Assembly (NCBI GenBank): GCA_019914995.1
Contig: CM034139.1
Location: forward strand, 5,248,461-5,312,460
From: Acanthochlamys bracteata
Lineage: Eukaryota > Streptophyta > Magnoliopsida > Pandanales > Velloziaceae
DNA: 64,000 bases
Direction of reading: 5' to 3'
Shown piece by piece: positions 13,901 to 24,762 of the stretch. The notes under the pieces are model-generated. The model saw only the letters and a program-made list of their open reading frames with translations. It was not told the DNA's origin and made no database searches. The position numbers and the translations under genes are program-made. Within the stretch, counting starts at the first letter, position 1; each line of letters starts with the position of its first letter.

Positions 13901-14600
13901 CCAGGCCATGTATGTTTGATTACATGAAAATTATGAGGACCAGTATCAATCCGGAAGCATATAACCAGGAAACATCATGATCTTATACTTCTTAGATAAC
14001 AAAGAGTTATCAAACTACCCTTATAAATCCAGTGATCACATTATTGCATTGAACCTTAAAACAAAGAACTTGAACAACTCCACAACCCGCATTTCATCTC
14101 ATTCTCATAAACAAAAGAAGAAAAAGATACAATTTTTTTTAGCAGCAGGAGTTAAAGCAACCCTTGGTATCATCAGCTTCACCGTTACCAACGAAACCAA
14201 ACTGATCAACAGTGGCATTCACACAGAATTTTCGGCTACGCTGCTAGTGCATGCTGTCAGGAATTTTGTTTGAACTCCATCAAGCTCAGGAACCAATTGA
14301 TTCACTCCCAAACACAGATAGCAACAACACTACCACTGAAATACAAGAAAATAAAGAAACAGAAGAAGAACCCATGTAAGATAACAAATCAAAACAAAAC
14401 TACTTTTGCTTCTCGTTTTTTCTCTCATGATCATGACTGATGAATGATGTAATCAAGAAATGATCGCGTGATTAAAGCAGGAGATTCCCTGTAACGCATT
14501 ACGTTGCGTGTAATAAGAACAAGAAAAGCAACAGAGGCTCACGGCCATGGTGTGGCGTGTGGTGTCTGCTTCTTGATCGTACACGGTCGTCTTAATTGAG
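10987..14600. other. 3.6 kb without a recognised gene
   Basis: The first 400 bp or so are probably PDF1A 3' UTR. 11640-11820 is a very AT-rich block opening with GCGTTTGGATTC, MITE-like but without a convincing second terminus. 11830-14300 has ordinary base composition and several short ORFs (for example 11917-12189 and 13176-13499 on +). None has recognisable domains or neighbouring exons. It may hold a non-coding transcript or a decayed gene. Confidence 0.4.
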
Positions 14601-15131
14601 CCCGGCCTAGTTAAAGTGGGCCTAATGGATCAGGCCTTCTCGGGTCATGACTGTGATCAGAAAAATCACATAATAGGTTTTGACTGCGATCAGATCCACA
14701 CTCCATTGATCTTAGAATTCATCTCAAGTTCTGAAAGTTTTGAAATTTCTTTTAACAGAATAGGTTAGAATCACAATTCTTCTCTCTCAAATTGTTTTCT
14801 CTTTTCTCGGATTGAAATGCTTTTTTCTTTTTCCTTTAGTTCAGCTGAACGATCCTGTCTTTTGTTTTGATACTCGTATTTAGTGTGTGTGGTTTGTTGA
14901 TATTTCAGCAGTGTTTTCATCTGAGAAGATTGATTCAGACCTCTGTGTGACGCTGTCAGCATTGACAGAATTGCATGTTTCCAGATTGCTATTGAACTGG
15001 TAATTTTGTTTGGACAAGTGAACGTGAATTAGACTGATGTTTCATGAATTTTTTAATTTAGAAGCCATATTATGGAAATTTTGGTTTGTAAGTTATATAT
15101 TGATGGTTGTTATTTTTCTTCACAGGAAGTA
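14590..15131 (+). promoter_or_regulatory. TRAPPC2 promoter and 5' UTR with a leader intron
   Basis: A cluster of site II-like boxes (GCCCGGCC; TGGGCC at about 14617-14622; AGGCC near 14634) lies 500 bp upstream of the start codon. A CT-rich leader follows. A donor-like CTG/GTAATTTT near 14999 and a good acceptor TTCTTCACAG ending at 15125, six bases before the ATG, suggest a 5' UTR intron of about 126 bp. No TATA box is obvious. Confidence 0.5.
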
Positions 15132-17210
15132 ATGGCAAGCACGGCATGTTTCGTTATTGTCAGTTGGGATGATATGCCTATATATGAAGCTGAATTAGGA
15201 TCTGCCGTGAAGGTAAGATAACTTTGTGCAACAATCAGTATACTTTGAAAGAAGTTGAGTGCAACCAGTTACTTGTTTGGTCCTAGTAGGACCTTCTTTT
15301 AGCATCCTCCGAGCTGTTTTATATTACTGACCTTTCTAGAATCAGAGTCATTGAGTACTCCATTTAGTCGCATAGCTAAAAAGTTTCACGTTATATTAGT
15401 CCATTAAGTTTACCCAAAGCATTGAGTGATGTATTTTGTGTTCTCAACAAAGTCTACTACTTGAGAAGATTGCTTATTCATTATCCGTCAGTTGAATTCT
15501 GTTAATGTTATGTTCTTATATAAAGGACAAAAGTGATCGATCGTATTAGCAAATATACACAAGGGTTTGTCGGATAAGTACACATTAGTTTATATGAGAC
15601 ATATAATTGAAATTATCTTATTCAAGAGTTCTACTTCTTTTTGCTATCATTTTAGCCTTAAAAAGCTGCTGAAGTGAGTGAGAAAGTAAATTATGTCCTC
15701 ACAGACTTGATTGATCGACAGAGCTTGAGAAATATCTGTTGGTCTCTTATTCGTACAAGATACTGAAAAGAACTGCTGGAATGGTGATGAGTGAATATAG
15801 CTGCTGGAATGGTGATGAGTGAATATACGGCTATTTCTTAAGAGCGAACTAAGTTTGTGTTCGTTTTATTGCTTGACAATATTTCAGGTTTTTAGCTATA
15901 TGCTATATATTTATGATAGTAGACATTTAGAGGAGCAAACGAGGTGATCTTTGACAGAAAACAATGCAATACCATAATGCACAATGCTTAGCCAACATAG
16001 GTGGAAAGGCCTGGTCCTTGATGTTGTTGTTGAATGATTCACTCATGATGCTTACTTGATCAGTTGATTGTTTGATGATCTTAAAGTTTAATATCTTTTT
16101 CTGTTTTGCCTTTTAACCTGCTTTATGGTTTCTTTTCCCGATTTAATATGGCAGAAAGAAGAAGCTGTCCAGCAGCACCAATTTCTTTTACATGCTGCCT
16201 TAGATATTGTTCAGGACATCTCTTGGACAACAAGTGCTATGTGAGTATTTTTACAGAACGTTTTTTGCATAACTTTCAGGATGCATATCCTTCATTATTA
16301 AAAATAATCATTGTATCTGTCTCTTCTCAAACTTATGTGCAGGTTTTTGAAGTCTGTGGACAGGTTCATTGATCTGGTAGTATCATTATATGTCACTGCT
16401 GGTCATATCCTAACAAAAAGACTCTTTCTACAATTGGTTACTGATTTCAGTTTCACTTTAACATTACTATGAACGGGATGTGTTTGTCTGTGTAATGGGT
16501 CTTAATGCTTTACAGTTTCATCTCCTTTATAGTTATGGGAAGGTTGAGATTGTCAGAGAGATTTCTCAAGAATGTTTTCTTCTGAAAGTTTGAAGTATGG
16601 AAAACCTCTCTGATGATCTGGGAATGCTTTCATTAACAACAAATTATGATTTAGGACAAAAAACTTGCAGAGGATTTGCATATTCCCAAAGTTTCATTAC
16701 GTGCTTGAAGATATATGAAATTATTTAACTTCTTTGATATCCTTGACGTGATTATCATACACACGAAACTGATGCTTCTTCATGATTCCCGCAATGAGGA
16801 TGGAGTGAAGAGTTTCTTCCAAGAGGTTCATGAGCTTTATATAAAGGTAACTTGGCCTATACTTTTACTACCAGACTTGTTAGATGGGACTTATTCCTTC
16901 TTCTGGTTGAACTGTTATCTTGGACGTTAATGTATGTCCGTCCAGAAATATATCATATAAGTTGTTGTTTTACAGTTACTAACGTAAGCTTTTGAAATAG
17001 AAAGGAGTATCTTCCGACTGACCTTTTCTTCCACTATTGATCTTAATTTAGAGTATCCATCAATGTCTTTTGTTCCAGTGCCTTGATGTATATAAGCATC
17101 TATCAATCTTCCTGCAGATTCTGTTGAATCCTTTGTACCTACCTGGATCACGTGTCACGTCCTCCCACTTTGATACCAAGATCCGAGTGCTTGCAAGGAA
17201 GTATCTATAA
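15132..17210 (+). CDS. TRAPPC2: TRAPP complex subunit 2 (sedlin / Trs20)
   Basis: Small longin-fold subunit of the TRAPP tethering complexes that act at the ER-Golgi interface and on Rab GTPases. Exons 15132-15212, 16155-16240, 16343-16404, 16761-16846 and 17118-17210 give 135 aa, the usual family length (about 140). Marks: MASTACFVIVSWDDMPIYEA at the N-terminus, FLLHAALDIVQD, VSLYVTAGHTKLMLLHDSR, FFQEVHELYIK and the C-terminal FDTKIRVLARKYL. The third intron (16405-16760) cannot be spliced as GT-AG. Its ATATCC start, AC end and U12 branch-site match restore Gly-His-Thr-Lys exactly. Confidence 0.93.
15773..15828. repeat. 28 bp tandem duplication in TRAPPC2 intron 1
   Basis: Two head-to-tail copies of a 28 bp unit beginning CTGCTGGAATGGTGATGAGT lie inside the first coding intron. 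They are almost identical, so the duplication is young. Confidence 0.8.
16405..16760 (+). other. U12-type AT-AC intron of TRAPPC2
   Basis: The intron starts ATATCCTAAC (U12 consensus ATATCCTTT, first seven bases matching) and ends ATCATAC. TATCCTTGAC at 16738-16747 matches the U12 branch consensus TTCCTTRAC, with the branch A (16746) 14 nt before the 3' end. Removing it joins GGT C to AC ACG and keeps the reading frame and the conserved AGHTKL sequence. There is no AG acceptor near the exon. Confidence 0.88.
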
Positions 17211-18186
17211 CATGTCAGGATGTGTGGTAGCTTGGCTGTAGGTGACTCCCGCGCATTCGTTTTTCAGATACAGGGATTCACTTTATGTTTGCTTCTCAAG
17301 GTTGCTTGCCGTACAGTGAAAACCTTGCTGATCAGTAAGAATCCATTGATATTGTGATAACAACTAGCAATTCTTGTTAATCTCAAAGAAAGGAATCCTT
17401 GACTATAAGGAATGATCGATGATCAATGATGTTAGAAATCTAGAAAATAGCTTGTTGGTATTCTTGTGACGTAAGAGACGCGTAAAGTTGTGATGAAGTT
17501 TTTCAAGGAAGCGAAACAAACGCTGGTGTTAACATGAGGGTTGTCCAAATTATGATCTGATGACCAAATACGTAGATTGTTCTTGCTTGGATTATTATGC
17601 CATTTCTTCGTTGATGTTATATTAATGATTCATCGCGCATCATCTATTTAGATAAATTCATGCGTACAACTTCCCTGCGTGATCATGCAGTTGGAAAAAG
17701 GACTGTAGATTTTAAAGGCAAGTGCTAATTTATTACACAGCTACTACCTAACTTTTGCAAATCTGCAATCATTTGTCAGCAACTAACTATTATTCTGCAA
17801 TTATTTGCCATTATAATTGTTCTTTGCTGTTCCCTTGACCAAATACCAATCAAAGAAGACAAAGAAGCAATCTGCTAATCTGCAAGGTTTCCAATGATCC
17901 AGCTACAGCACCATTCCAATAACAAATACAAGAACAGATGGTCTTTTACCATTTTTAGGTTTTTTTTTTTGGCCGAAAAAAGGACAATTTTTTACCAATC
18001 ACCAATATAGAATATTTTGGTAGAAGCCATAGCACATGGTCGGCTCTGTTATTTTTTTTGTTTAGCAAACGCTTCTAGTAGCGGTTTTCTTCATTGCCCA
18101 TGTTCCGTCTTCCCTTAATAGTTTTTTTCTCTATATATCAATTAACACAACCCAACCCAAAGGTTGTTAGTTTTTTCATTGCGTCA
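17211..18186. other. Spacer between TRAPPC2 and the dynein light chain gene
   Basis: The left part is presumably TRAPPC2 3' UTR. The right part is the promoter of the next gene, with a TATA-like CTATATAT near 18131, about 55 bp before its start codon. I see no other gene or repeat. Confidence 0.5.
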
Positions 18187-18786
18187 ATGGGGAGAAACCA
18201 TGAGAGGTCAAGAGTTTTAGCTGCAGCACCACTACCCTTCACCATGTCCAGCCCTGTCAGTACTGCCGAACAAAAAGACAGCCGCAAGCTTATGAGATCG
18301 AAATCAGGCGGAGGAAATGCTTGCAGAAGAAGTTGTAATGATTCTGTGGAAGGAAGGAAATCCTTGTCCCATTTGGAGATTAAAGTAAGTGATGTAGCTT
18401 CATTGCTCAAGATCAGAGTGATGGCAGTCGACATGCCTGAGCTTATGCAAGTGCAAGCATTCCGGTCTGCAAGAAGAGCCTATGGAAGTCTCGACAAGTT
18501 CAGCACAAGGCAAATTGCTCAAGACATTAAGAAGGTGAAACAAGAAATTAAATCAATTAGTTTGTTTTAGTTTTATGAATGATTGTATATATGATCTGGT
18601 TTCTTTTATTTATTTTTTTTCTAACAGGAGTTTGATAAGGTTTATGGACCAACATGGCATTGCATCGTAGGAACGAGTTTCGGATCGTTTGTTACGCATT
18701 CTACTGGATGTTTTGTTTACTTTGCAATGGAGAAGGTATTGATCATGTTGTTCAAGACCAAGATTCATGGTGTTCTTGTTCATTGA
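18187..18786 (+). CDS. LC8-type dynein light chain with N-terminal extension
   Basis: LC8 proteins are dimeric hub proteins that bind short linear motifs. Flowering plants lack dynein heavy chains, so here it would act as a dimerising hub rather than a motor part. Exons 18187-18534 and 18628-18786 give 168 aa, joined in phase 0 after DIKK. Residues about 78-165 are the LC8 fold: [11 protein letters not shown], then [35 protein letters not shown] and LFKTK. Residues 1-75 are a Ser/Arg-rich, probably disordered extension ([13 protein letters not shown]) typical of one plant subgroup. I chose the ATG at 18187 over the in-frame one at 18094 because the latter sits upstream of the TATA-like box. 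Confidence 0.9.
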
Positions 18787-19903
18787 TCATGTTAACTTCC
18801 CTGTATACTGAACTGAATTCTGCTTTGTTGACATAAAGAAGCTATTGAGTTCATTCACGTAATTGCAGTTTCTGCTATGCTTTGATGAAAACTTCATTCA
18901 ATCTGTCTTTATGTTTCTTTACTAAAAAGATATTAACTTTCCTTTTTGCAAAGTTTGGTAGCTATGGTTAACTGATTAAGGGCATTTTTCATTTAAAAAT
19001 TATTTTTATATTTAAAATTTTCTAAACTCACTTCTATTTTATTTTTTTTATCGAACTTACACTTTATAAGAATGAAAACAAGTCCTAAATTTAATGTTTC
19101 TTTTTTTCTTAGTTGAATATGTGTGGAATTTAACAGGGAATAAATAGTTCACATGGCTGATGGATAGCAATCTAAATCTTAAAAATGGCGACAGAACATG
19201 ACGTTCACATGCCATCACCAGCAATGAACACAAGAATTGGAAGCAAATGGGCCATGAATATGTTCTTATCTCTTCTTCACAATTATTATTGTTCTTAAAA
19301 TTTCATAGACTCCTTTTTTTTTTGTCTTTGATAAATCATCAATGGCCGCAATGAGTTTCAGTGCCAACAACTGAAACAGAGAACAAAGAAAGAAACAAAG
19401 GCCACCAACCCACACACCAACTCATTGCTTTGCATGCGCCAGCAAGATTCATAAAATCTCATCACAGATTAACTGGCTACCATATACCAAGTCAATAAAT
19501 TTGTCAGCAGAAAAGAATACCTTAATTAAAAATGAGAGCACTAAAATTTCACAACAGGTTGGTTTCTTCATGTATACATGTTGTGAACTGTGCACTGAAC
19601 AGAGAACAGTCAGCTAAATTGAAACAAAAAGCTAAATAAGCTTCTTTTTTGGTCATTTGGAGCTTGAGATACAAGAACATGGCTATGCAGACCAAGAAAT
19701 AACATGAAGCCAAACACTTAAATACAACAACCATGTTTAAATTTTAATTTCTTTCTTATTTTTTTACCTCATCCATGCCAAGGTATCAATCAAATCATAC
19801 ACGAACAATCCTCACCCCTAAAATAAAAGAAGTTTTTGAGAGCAGGTATAGATCTTCTTAACTTCAACAAGAAAAGAAAGAATTTAAAATTTTGTTTTTT
19901 CAT
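18787..19903. other. Spacer between convergent genes
   Basis: Contains the 3' ends of the dynein light chain gene (+) and the MAPK-substrate-like gene (-). AT-rich, with T-tracts near 19315. No ORF with a recognisable domain. Confidence 0.5.
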
Positions 19904-20290
19904 CTACCGTCGGCGTTGTTGTTGTTTATGTACGTTGCCATGCTTAGGATTCTTGTTCTGCTCATGAGGTTTTCCAAAAATACCACAGAACCCACAACCA
20001 TGAAGCTTCGGCGAAGGCGGATCAATCGCCGGGGTGACACGACCGCCTGAACGAAACGCACGTCCGTTAGATCGGTTTCGTTCCATCACCGGATCTGCAG
20101 CAGATGGTGTGGACCCCACGCTTCTTGATCGCCTTAGCTCAGTATTCTCTGCTGCAGATGGCACTGCTTCAGCTGCAGCAGCTTCTTCTTCTTTCTTCTT
20201 AATTTCTTCTGGAAGAAACCTGTCTTCCCATACCAACCCTGATGACCCTGATCTTCTGAATGTCTCGCCTGATCTCTGCAACCCTGCCAT
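19904..20290 (-). CDS. Small MAPK-substrate-like protein (At1g80180/At1g15400 type)
   Basis: Single-exon, 128 aa basic protein. Start taken at MAGLQRSGETFRRSGSSGLV (20290) because this is the conserved family start; an ATG three codons upstream is in frame. Conserved blocks: RRSGSSGLVWEDRFL (about residues 11-25), ELRRSRSVGS, MERNRSNGRAFRSG, and near the C-terminus VTPAIDPPSPKLHGCGFCGI followed by FGK. The TP and SP sites fit MAPK phosphorylation, and Arabidopsis members are reported MPK substrates linked to stomatal patterning. Middle is Glu/Ala-rich and likely disordered. C-terminus ends QQQRRR. Confidence 0.85.
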   Translation of the reverse strand: MAGLQRSGETFRRSGSSGLVWEDRFLPEEIKKKEEEAAAAEAVPSAAENTELRRSRSVGSTPSAADPVMERNRSNGRAFRSGGRVTPAIDPPSPKLHGCGFCGIFGKPHEQNKNPKHGNVHKQQQRRR

Positions 20291-20654
20291 CTTTCTCAAG
20301 CAAGCTTTCTTTCTCTGCTGCTCTCTCTAGTTTCTGACGCTGGTGTTTTAGAAAGAGGGAAAAAAAAAAAACCTTCGAGAAAGGAAATGCAATATGTCTG
20401 CGTGCGCTATATAGTGCAGGCAAGAATTTGCAAAATCAGACATAGAATTTGATATTGGAAAAGTAAACCCTTTCAAAATTCAAACATTGTTATGACTATT
20501 GAGAAAATAACCATTAAATACTTGGTTAAATAGGACCCATAATGAATAAAAATGGATTATGGAAGGCTGATAACGAAACTTTGAAATTTCTCTGTGTGGC
20601 GGTGATAGATTGATTGCTGCATTCGATGGACTTGTTCCTTCTTCTTCGTCTTCG

Positions 20655-20935
20655 TCAAAATGTGAATCGGTTTGTTTTGACTTTAAAATAAAAAATAAAA
20701 TTTCTTTTAAGAATAAAATAAACATAGAATTTAATATTTATATTTTGATAGTTTTTAAAAATATATTAAAATTAAAAATATAATTATATTAAAATATTTA
20801 AAAATAAAAAAATTAAAATTAAAGTTCGTATTTAAAAATAAAATTTTAAAATTTTTGTATAATTAAAATATATCTACGTTTTAGAACTCAAATTTTGATA
20901 AAAAAATTGAAATTACGTGTTTAAAACACGCCCTG
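20655..20935 (+). mobile_element. MITE-like element, family A, copy 1
   Basis: A 280 bp block of more than 80% A+T ending ACGTGTTTAAAACACGCCC, internally alignable by eye with the blocks at 23340, 58414 and 62358 (shared order: ATTTAATATTTATATTTTGA, AAAATATATTAAAATT, ATAATTATATTAAA, TATAATTAAAATATAT, CAAATTTTGATAAAAAAA). Left end is indistinct. No coding capacity. Confidence 0.5.
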
Positions 20936-21061
20936 AGTTTTTCTTCTATGATCATGATCATATGATAAACGCTTTTGATAATTTCATTTTCTTACAATAT
21001 AAAATCCATTTTCTTACGAATGAACAATGTCATGATTGGTAGATCTTGGTAATGATTAGAT

Positions 21062-22186
21062 CTAGCATAAGTTCATAGAGGAAGAAAAGGTTGCAGGGTG
21101 AAGTAAAACACCCTTAATAGGAACGTTAATGAAAGAAGATGAACATGACGAAGAACAACTAAACCCATCAATCAAACTCCATTGCCATCTCTGCTTTCCA
21201 TCTTCTTCTTCTTCAATGATTTCTCTTCCTATCAACATCTCTCTGCCGAGTTCTCTGAAAAGATAAACACTTTCTTCATCACCACAACATTTGGTCCCAT
21301 TCCATCCTCCCGTTCTCCTTGCAAATTTATCTCCCAGTTGACGTGGTACGACTCCGACCATCTCCCACTCATCACCAGTAGTACCTTCTCTTAACTCCCA
21401 CACAATCCCTTCCCCGCCGACGAGCCCCAGCTTGTTCTTTCTCCGCTTCACCAGCGCCGCCCACTCTAATTTCTCCGCCATCGATGCCCGCACTTCTCGC
21501 CAAGCTCCAGTCGAAAGGTTGTACCCTACAACACTGTACGCCCTCGCTGAAGTCATCCAGAACACTTCTTCTCCGGCGTGCACGCTCTCGTGTGGGGTCC
21601 ACACGGTCAGTCGGACGGCGAACTCTGACGGCATGGGCCCGGAGAATTCCCAATTCTTCGTTCTTGAGTCAAACACTTCTAGCGTGGGTTCATACCCTTT
21701 TGTTGAACTGCCACCGGCAACGTAGATACTGAAGCTTGAAGAATTCGTACCAGAGACGACGACGGAGATAGCAGGGTTGGAACGAGGGACGAGAAGATTA
21801 GGTAGAAAAGTTAGTTGACGAGTGAAAGGGTTGCACAAAGCAAGACGGAGGTAAGAAGAATTAGAGAGCTTGCAGAGGAGTGAACCTGCAGCAGGGGCGA
21901 CAAGACGGAGGTGATTTTGATTGCCGGCAAAGTTAAGAGAAAGCGAACGCCAACGGGAGGTAGACGGATCGTAAGCGAAACATGAAGAAGGTGAATGGTA
22001 GGCTCGTGAAGGCATGGCAAGAAGCCAAGCAGGGTAATAGTGGTGTTGACAACGTTGCACGATCAATATTGTTGAGCGAATAACGCGGCGCCAGGAAGTG
22101 CAGCAACAAGCAGCGAGAGCGAGGGAGTCGGGTGGAAGGAATGAGAAGATATCGGCGAGGAGCTCCGGGAGCAGGTGAGCCCACAT
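21062..22186 (-). CDS. F-box / kelch-type protein
   Basis: Single-exon protein of 374 aa, likely an SCF ubiquitin-ligase substrate receptor. Start set at MWAHLLPELLADIFSFL (22186), since the F-box begins at once. The upstream in-frame ATG at 22312 would add 42 low-complexity residues. F-box about residues 5-42 (LPELLADIFSFLPPDSLALA, then CTSWRRVI). The rest resembles an F-box-associated/kelch propeller: YDPSTSRWRSLSL, LALCNPFTRQLTFLP, YEPTLEVFDSRTKNWEF, VVGYNLSTGAWREV, WELREG. It looks like the At5g43190 group, but the assignment is from memory. The antisense strand has several open frames caused by high GC; these are shadows. Confidence 0.85.
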   Translation of the reverse strand: MWAHLLPELLADIFSFLPPDSLALAACCCTSWRRVIRSTILIVQRCQHHYYPAWLLAMPSRAYHSPSSCFAYDPSTSRWRSLSLNFAGNQNHLRLVAPAAGSLLCKLSNSSYLRLALCNPFTRQLTFLPNLLVPRSNPAISVVVSGTNSSSFSIYVAGGSSTKGYEPTLEVFDSRTKNWEFSGPMPSEFAVRLTVWTPHESVHAGEEVFWMTSARAYSVVGYNLSTGAWREVRASMAEKLEWAALVKRRKNKLGLVGGEGIVWELREGTTGDEWEMVGVVPRQLGDKFARRTGGWNGTKCCGDEESVYLFRELGREMLIGREIIEEEEDGKQRWQWSLIDGFSCSSSCSSSFINVPIKGVLLHPATFSSSMNLC

Positions 22187-22494
22187 TTTGTTGTTACTGA
22201 GAGAGGAAGGGGCAAGAAGAGGATGAGTTATTGAAGGCGTCGCTAATGAAATGTAAATGATTGGGGTGGAGGGAATGAGCGGAGGAGAAGAGTTGGTGAC
22301 CGATAGACGCACATGGTGAGTGGGCCCATCGGGGTATAGGAGTTTATAAAATCTGTCAAAAGATTTTTATTTTTTATGGTTGGCGTAGGCCTTGGGATTA
22401 CCAGAAGCCGCCGCAATTCTTTGTAATTAGCAATAGGAAAATGGTCACTCACATAGCGACGAAATGACTAGTCGAGTATTCAGTCGCTAATAGA

Positions 22495-22575
22495 GGTAAA
22501 ATAGGCCTGAAGGCCGGCCCATCTTTATCTTGGGCTAATATCGGACCACTAACCTCGGGCCTTTGGCCCGAATTC
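22495..22575. promoter_or_regulatory. Cluster of site II (GGCCCA/TGGGCT) boxes upstream of the F-box gene
   Basis: Within 80 bp there are AGGCCTGAAGGCCGGCCCAT, TTGGGCTA and the imperfect palindrome CGGGCCTTTGGCCCG. This density of TGGGCY elements is typical of plant TCP-bound promoters. It is about 310-390 bp upstream of the F-box start codon and directly next to a repeat-rich block, so it marks the promoter edge. Confidence 0.5.
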
Positions 22576-23339
22576 TTTTTTCTGTTTTTAAACATTCAAA
22601 CAATCTATTTTATTTCAAAATTTTAATAAATAATATTTTATAAAATTATTTTATAATTGAAAATTATAAAAAAATTTATATTATAAATATTATTTTTTTA
22701 TATTATTTTTTTAATCAACTCTGCTGCGCCTCTCAAAGCTGGTATATTTTCCGTAATTAGCAAAACATTACTTGATTTGATAAGAACATGAGCTATTTCA
22801 AAGTTTATCAAAGTTTTCTAAAGGTGAAGCTTACTATCAAACTATTGATGTTTATGACAATATTGATGTAATATTTGTTTATTTAGTGTTTATAGTAATA
22901 AAAATATTTTAATGTAAAGACGTTGGATTTTTAAAAAAATCTTAAATAAATATGAAAGTTATTCCAATTTTTATTAACACTCAGAAGATAAGAACTCAAA
23001 TTTTCATTAATTGACTTTAATTATATCTTGTAGTTATACATACATACACATGGGTTTTTGTCATTTTTTTTGTAGCTTATAATCAAAGAGATTATTTCAC
23101 GCGAAATAATAGATTATTTGGAATTATTAAAAACAAAGAATCTAGTAACAAAATTAGTTTTTAAATATTTAAAATGAAATCTTTTAGTTTGTAAATTATA
23201 CTAAAATTTTGATAACATATAATTTATTTATTTTAAATTTAAAATATTATAACGATCTATTAAAATAAAAGAATAAATTAAGTTACTCTGAGCTATGCAA
23301 AAAAGATGGTCTAAAATAAGTATAAAGATATTTTAGGTC

Positions 23340-23632
23340 ATATTTTAAATGCCCGTAACTGAGTTTCGTGAAAATAAAAAGTAAGAAATAGAATTTTTAA
23401 AAAAATAAAGTGAAAGTGGAGTTCAGTATTTATGTTTCAATAGATTTTAAAAGTGTGTTGAAAATTAAAAAATATAATTGTATTTGAAAGTGTGCAAATA
23501 AAAAAGTTAGAACTAAAATTTTGCATATAGAAGTGAAATTCTGAATTTTTTATATAATTAAAATATGTAAACTATTCAAAATTCAAAATTTGACCAAAAA
23601 AATAAAATTATGAGCATTTAAAATATACATTT
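23340..23632 (+). mobile_element. MITE-like element, family A, copy 2
   Basis: Runs from about TTTTAAATGCCCGTAACTGA to AAAATTATGAGCATTTAAAA. It is the least decayed copy and carries the internal marks GTGGAGTTCAGTATTTATGT, TTTCAATAGATTTTAAAAG and GAAATTCTGAATTTTTTATA shared with copies 6 and 7. No ORF. Confidence 0.6.
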
Positions 23633-23863
23633 AGTAAAATTTATTGCAAGTTTATTAATACAAAATCTTAACTTATTCGAGATTTTAAAAGAGGAAAGTT
23701 TTAAAATGTCAACAAAGAGTTGAATCATGTAGGGACATGTGTATATTTGATATCTACTTTTATTCAATTCTGTTTGAAAAGAATAGCAATGATCTTGCGT
23801 CTTATCCTGAATAACATCCACTCCTAACTTGGAATTTTATTGAAAAAATATCAGTTACTAATA

Positions 23864-24162
23864 GGCGTATTTTAAACGCACTTAATTTATTTTTTCTCAC
23901 CAAATTTTTTCTCCTACTAATTTTAAATTTGACTTATTCATATATTTTAATTTTATAAGTAATTTAAAATTTCACTTTTATATTCAAATATTTAATTTTT
24001 ATTTTTTATTTGCACACTTTCTAATACAATTATATTTTTTATAATTTTTAATATATTTTAAAAGATTATTAAAATAGTAAATTTTATTTTTATTTTATTT
24101 TTAAAAAATTTACTTTTATTTTATATTTTATGAAACTTAATTATGGGTGATTGAAACACGGT
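23864..24162 (-). mobile_element. MITE-like element, family A, copy 3 (inverted)
   Basis: The reverse complement of the family: opens GGCGTATTTTAAACGCACTT and closes TTATGGGTGATTGAAACACG. It lies 231 bp from copy 2 in opposite orientation, so the pair forms a large imperfect inverted repeat. Confidence 0.55.
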
Positions 24163-24762
24163 CTCACATTGTAAATATAATATTTGAAAAAAAAATTAGA
24201 CCGGAAAATAATTACCGTTGATAGAAAGCCGTAATTAAGTTGATGTCGGTAGATCATAAAAATTTTTATCAATCAAAATTTTTATTTTATGATTCTAATA
24301 AAATTTTTAAAATATTTTATAAAATTATTTTAAATTTTAAAAATATAAAAAATTCTATATTATAATTAATTAATTAATTATTTAATAAATATATTAAAAT
24401 ATATATTTTATAAAATATTTTTTATTAAGCATTCTTAAATATTTTAAAAATATTTTGAGTCCTAGTTATCCTAACATAATGTTGCTCACATCGGGCGGAG
24501 TCGGGTCGATTGACAGTAAATTGGGTCTTAGACGGGTTGTTGTGTTGTGGGTCGGGCCGCAAAACTAGTCAGATTATTGTTCATTTACGGCCCTCATGAC
24601 AGCGGCAGACCTTAAAAAGTTTAGCTTAGCTTTAAATTAGTCACTAGTGCCACTTGTCTCGTTATCTTAATTTTCAACGGAATAAATAAAGTAAGAGAAA
24701 ATGAAAGAAAACAATGGTCTCTCTGTTTCTTTGTCACGCAGTGAGGAGAGATCGCGGTTTTA

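Larger units (their letters stand above)
22580..24480. other. 1.9 kb AT-rich repeat block
   Basis: Almost entirely A/T homopolymer-like DNA built from MITE-like elements, including two family A copies in opposite orientation (23340-23632 and 23864-24162), another AT block at 22590-22720 and one at 24250-24440 with an (AATT)n run near 24365. No gene. It ends at a GC-richer stretch (24490-24560, GGGCGGAGTCGGGTCG, GGGTCGGGCCGC) upstream of the next gene. Confidence 0.6.

Noticed and set aside
16405-16460. Read-through of TRAPPC2 exon 3 into HILTKRLFLQLV
   Set aside because: The frame stays open by chance, but this sequence is not in the family, whereas AT-AC splicing restores it exactly.
21372-21732. 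Several ORFs on both strands inside the F-box gene
   Set aside because: Shadows caused by locally high GC in an intronless gene; only one frame has an F-box and propeller motifs.
22580-24480. Possible LTR retrotransposon or other large element in the AT-rich block
   Set aside because: No long direct terminal repeats, primer-binding site or coding remnants seen; small MITE-like units explain it.
24490-24560. GC-rich GGGTCGGGCC-type stretch
   Set aside because: Considered as an element edge or a rDNA-like fragment, but it is too short and lies where a promoter is expected; left unassigned.
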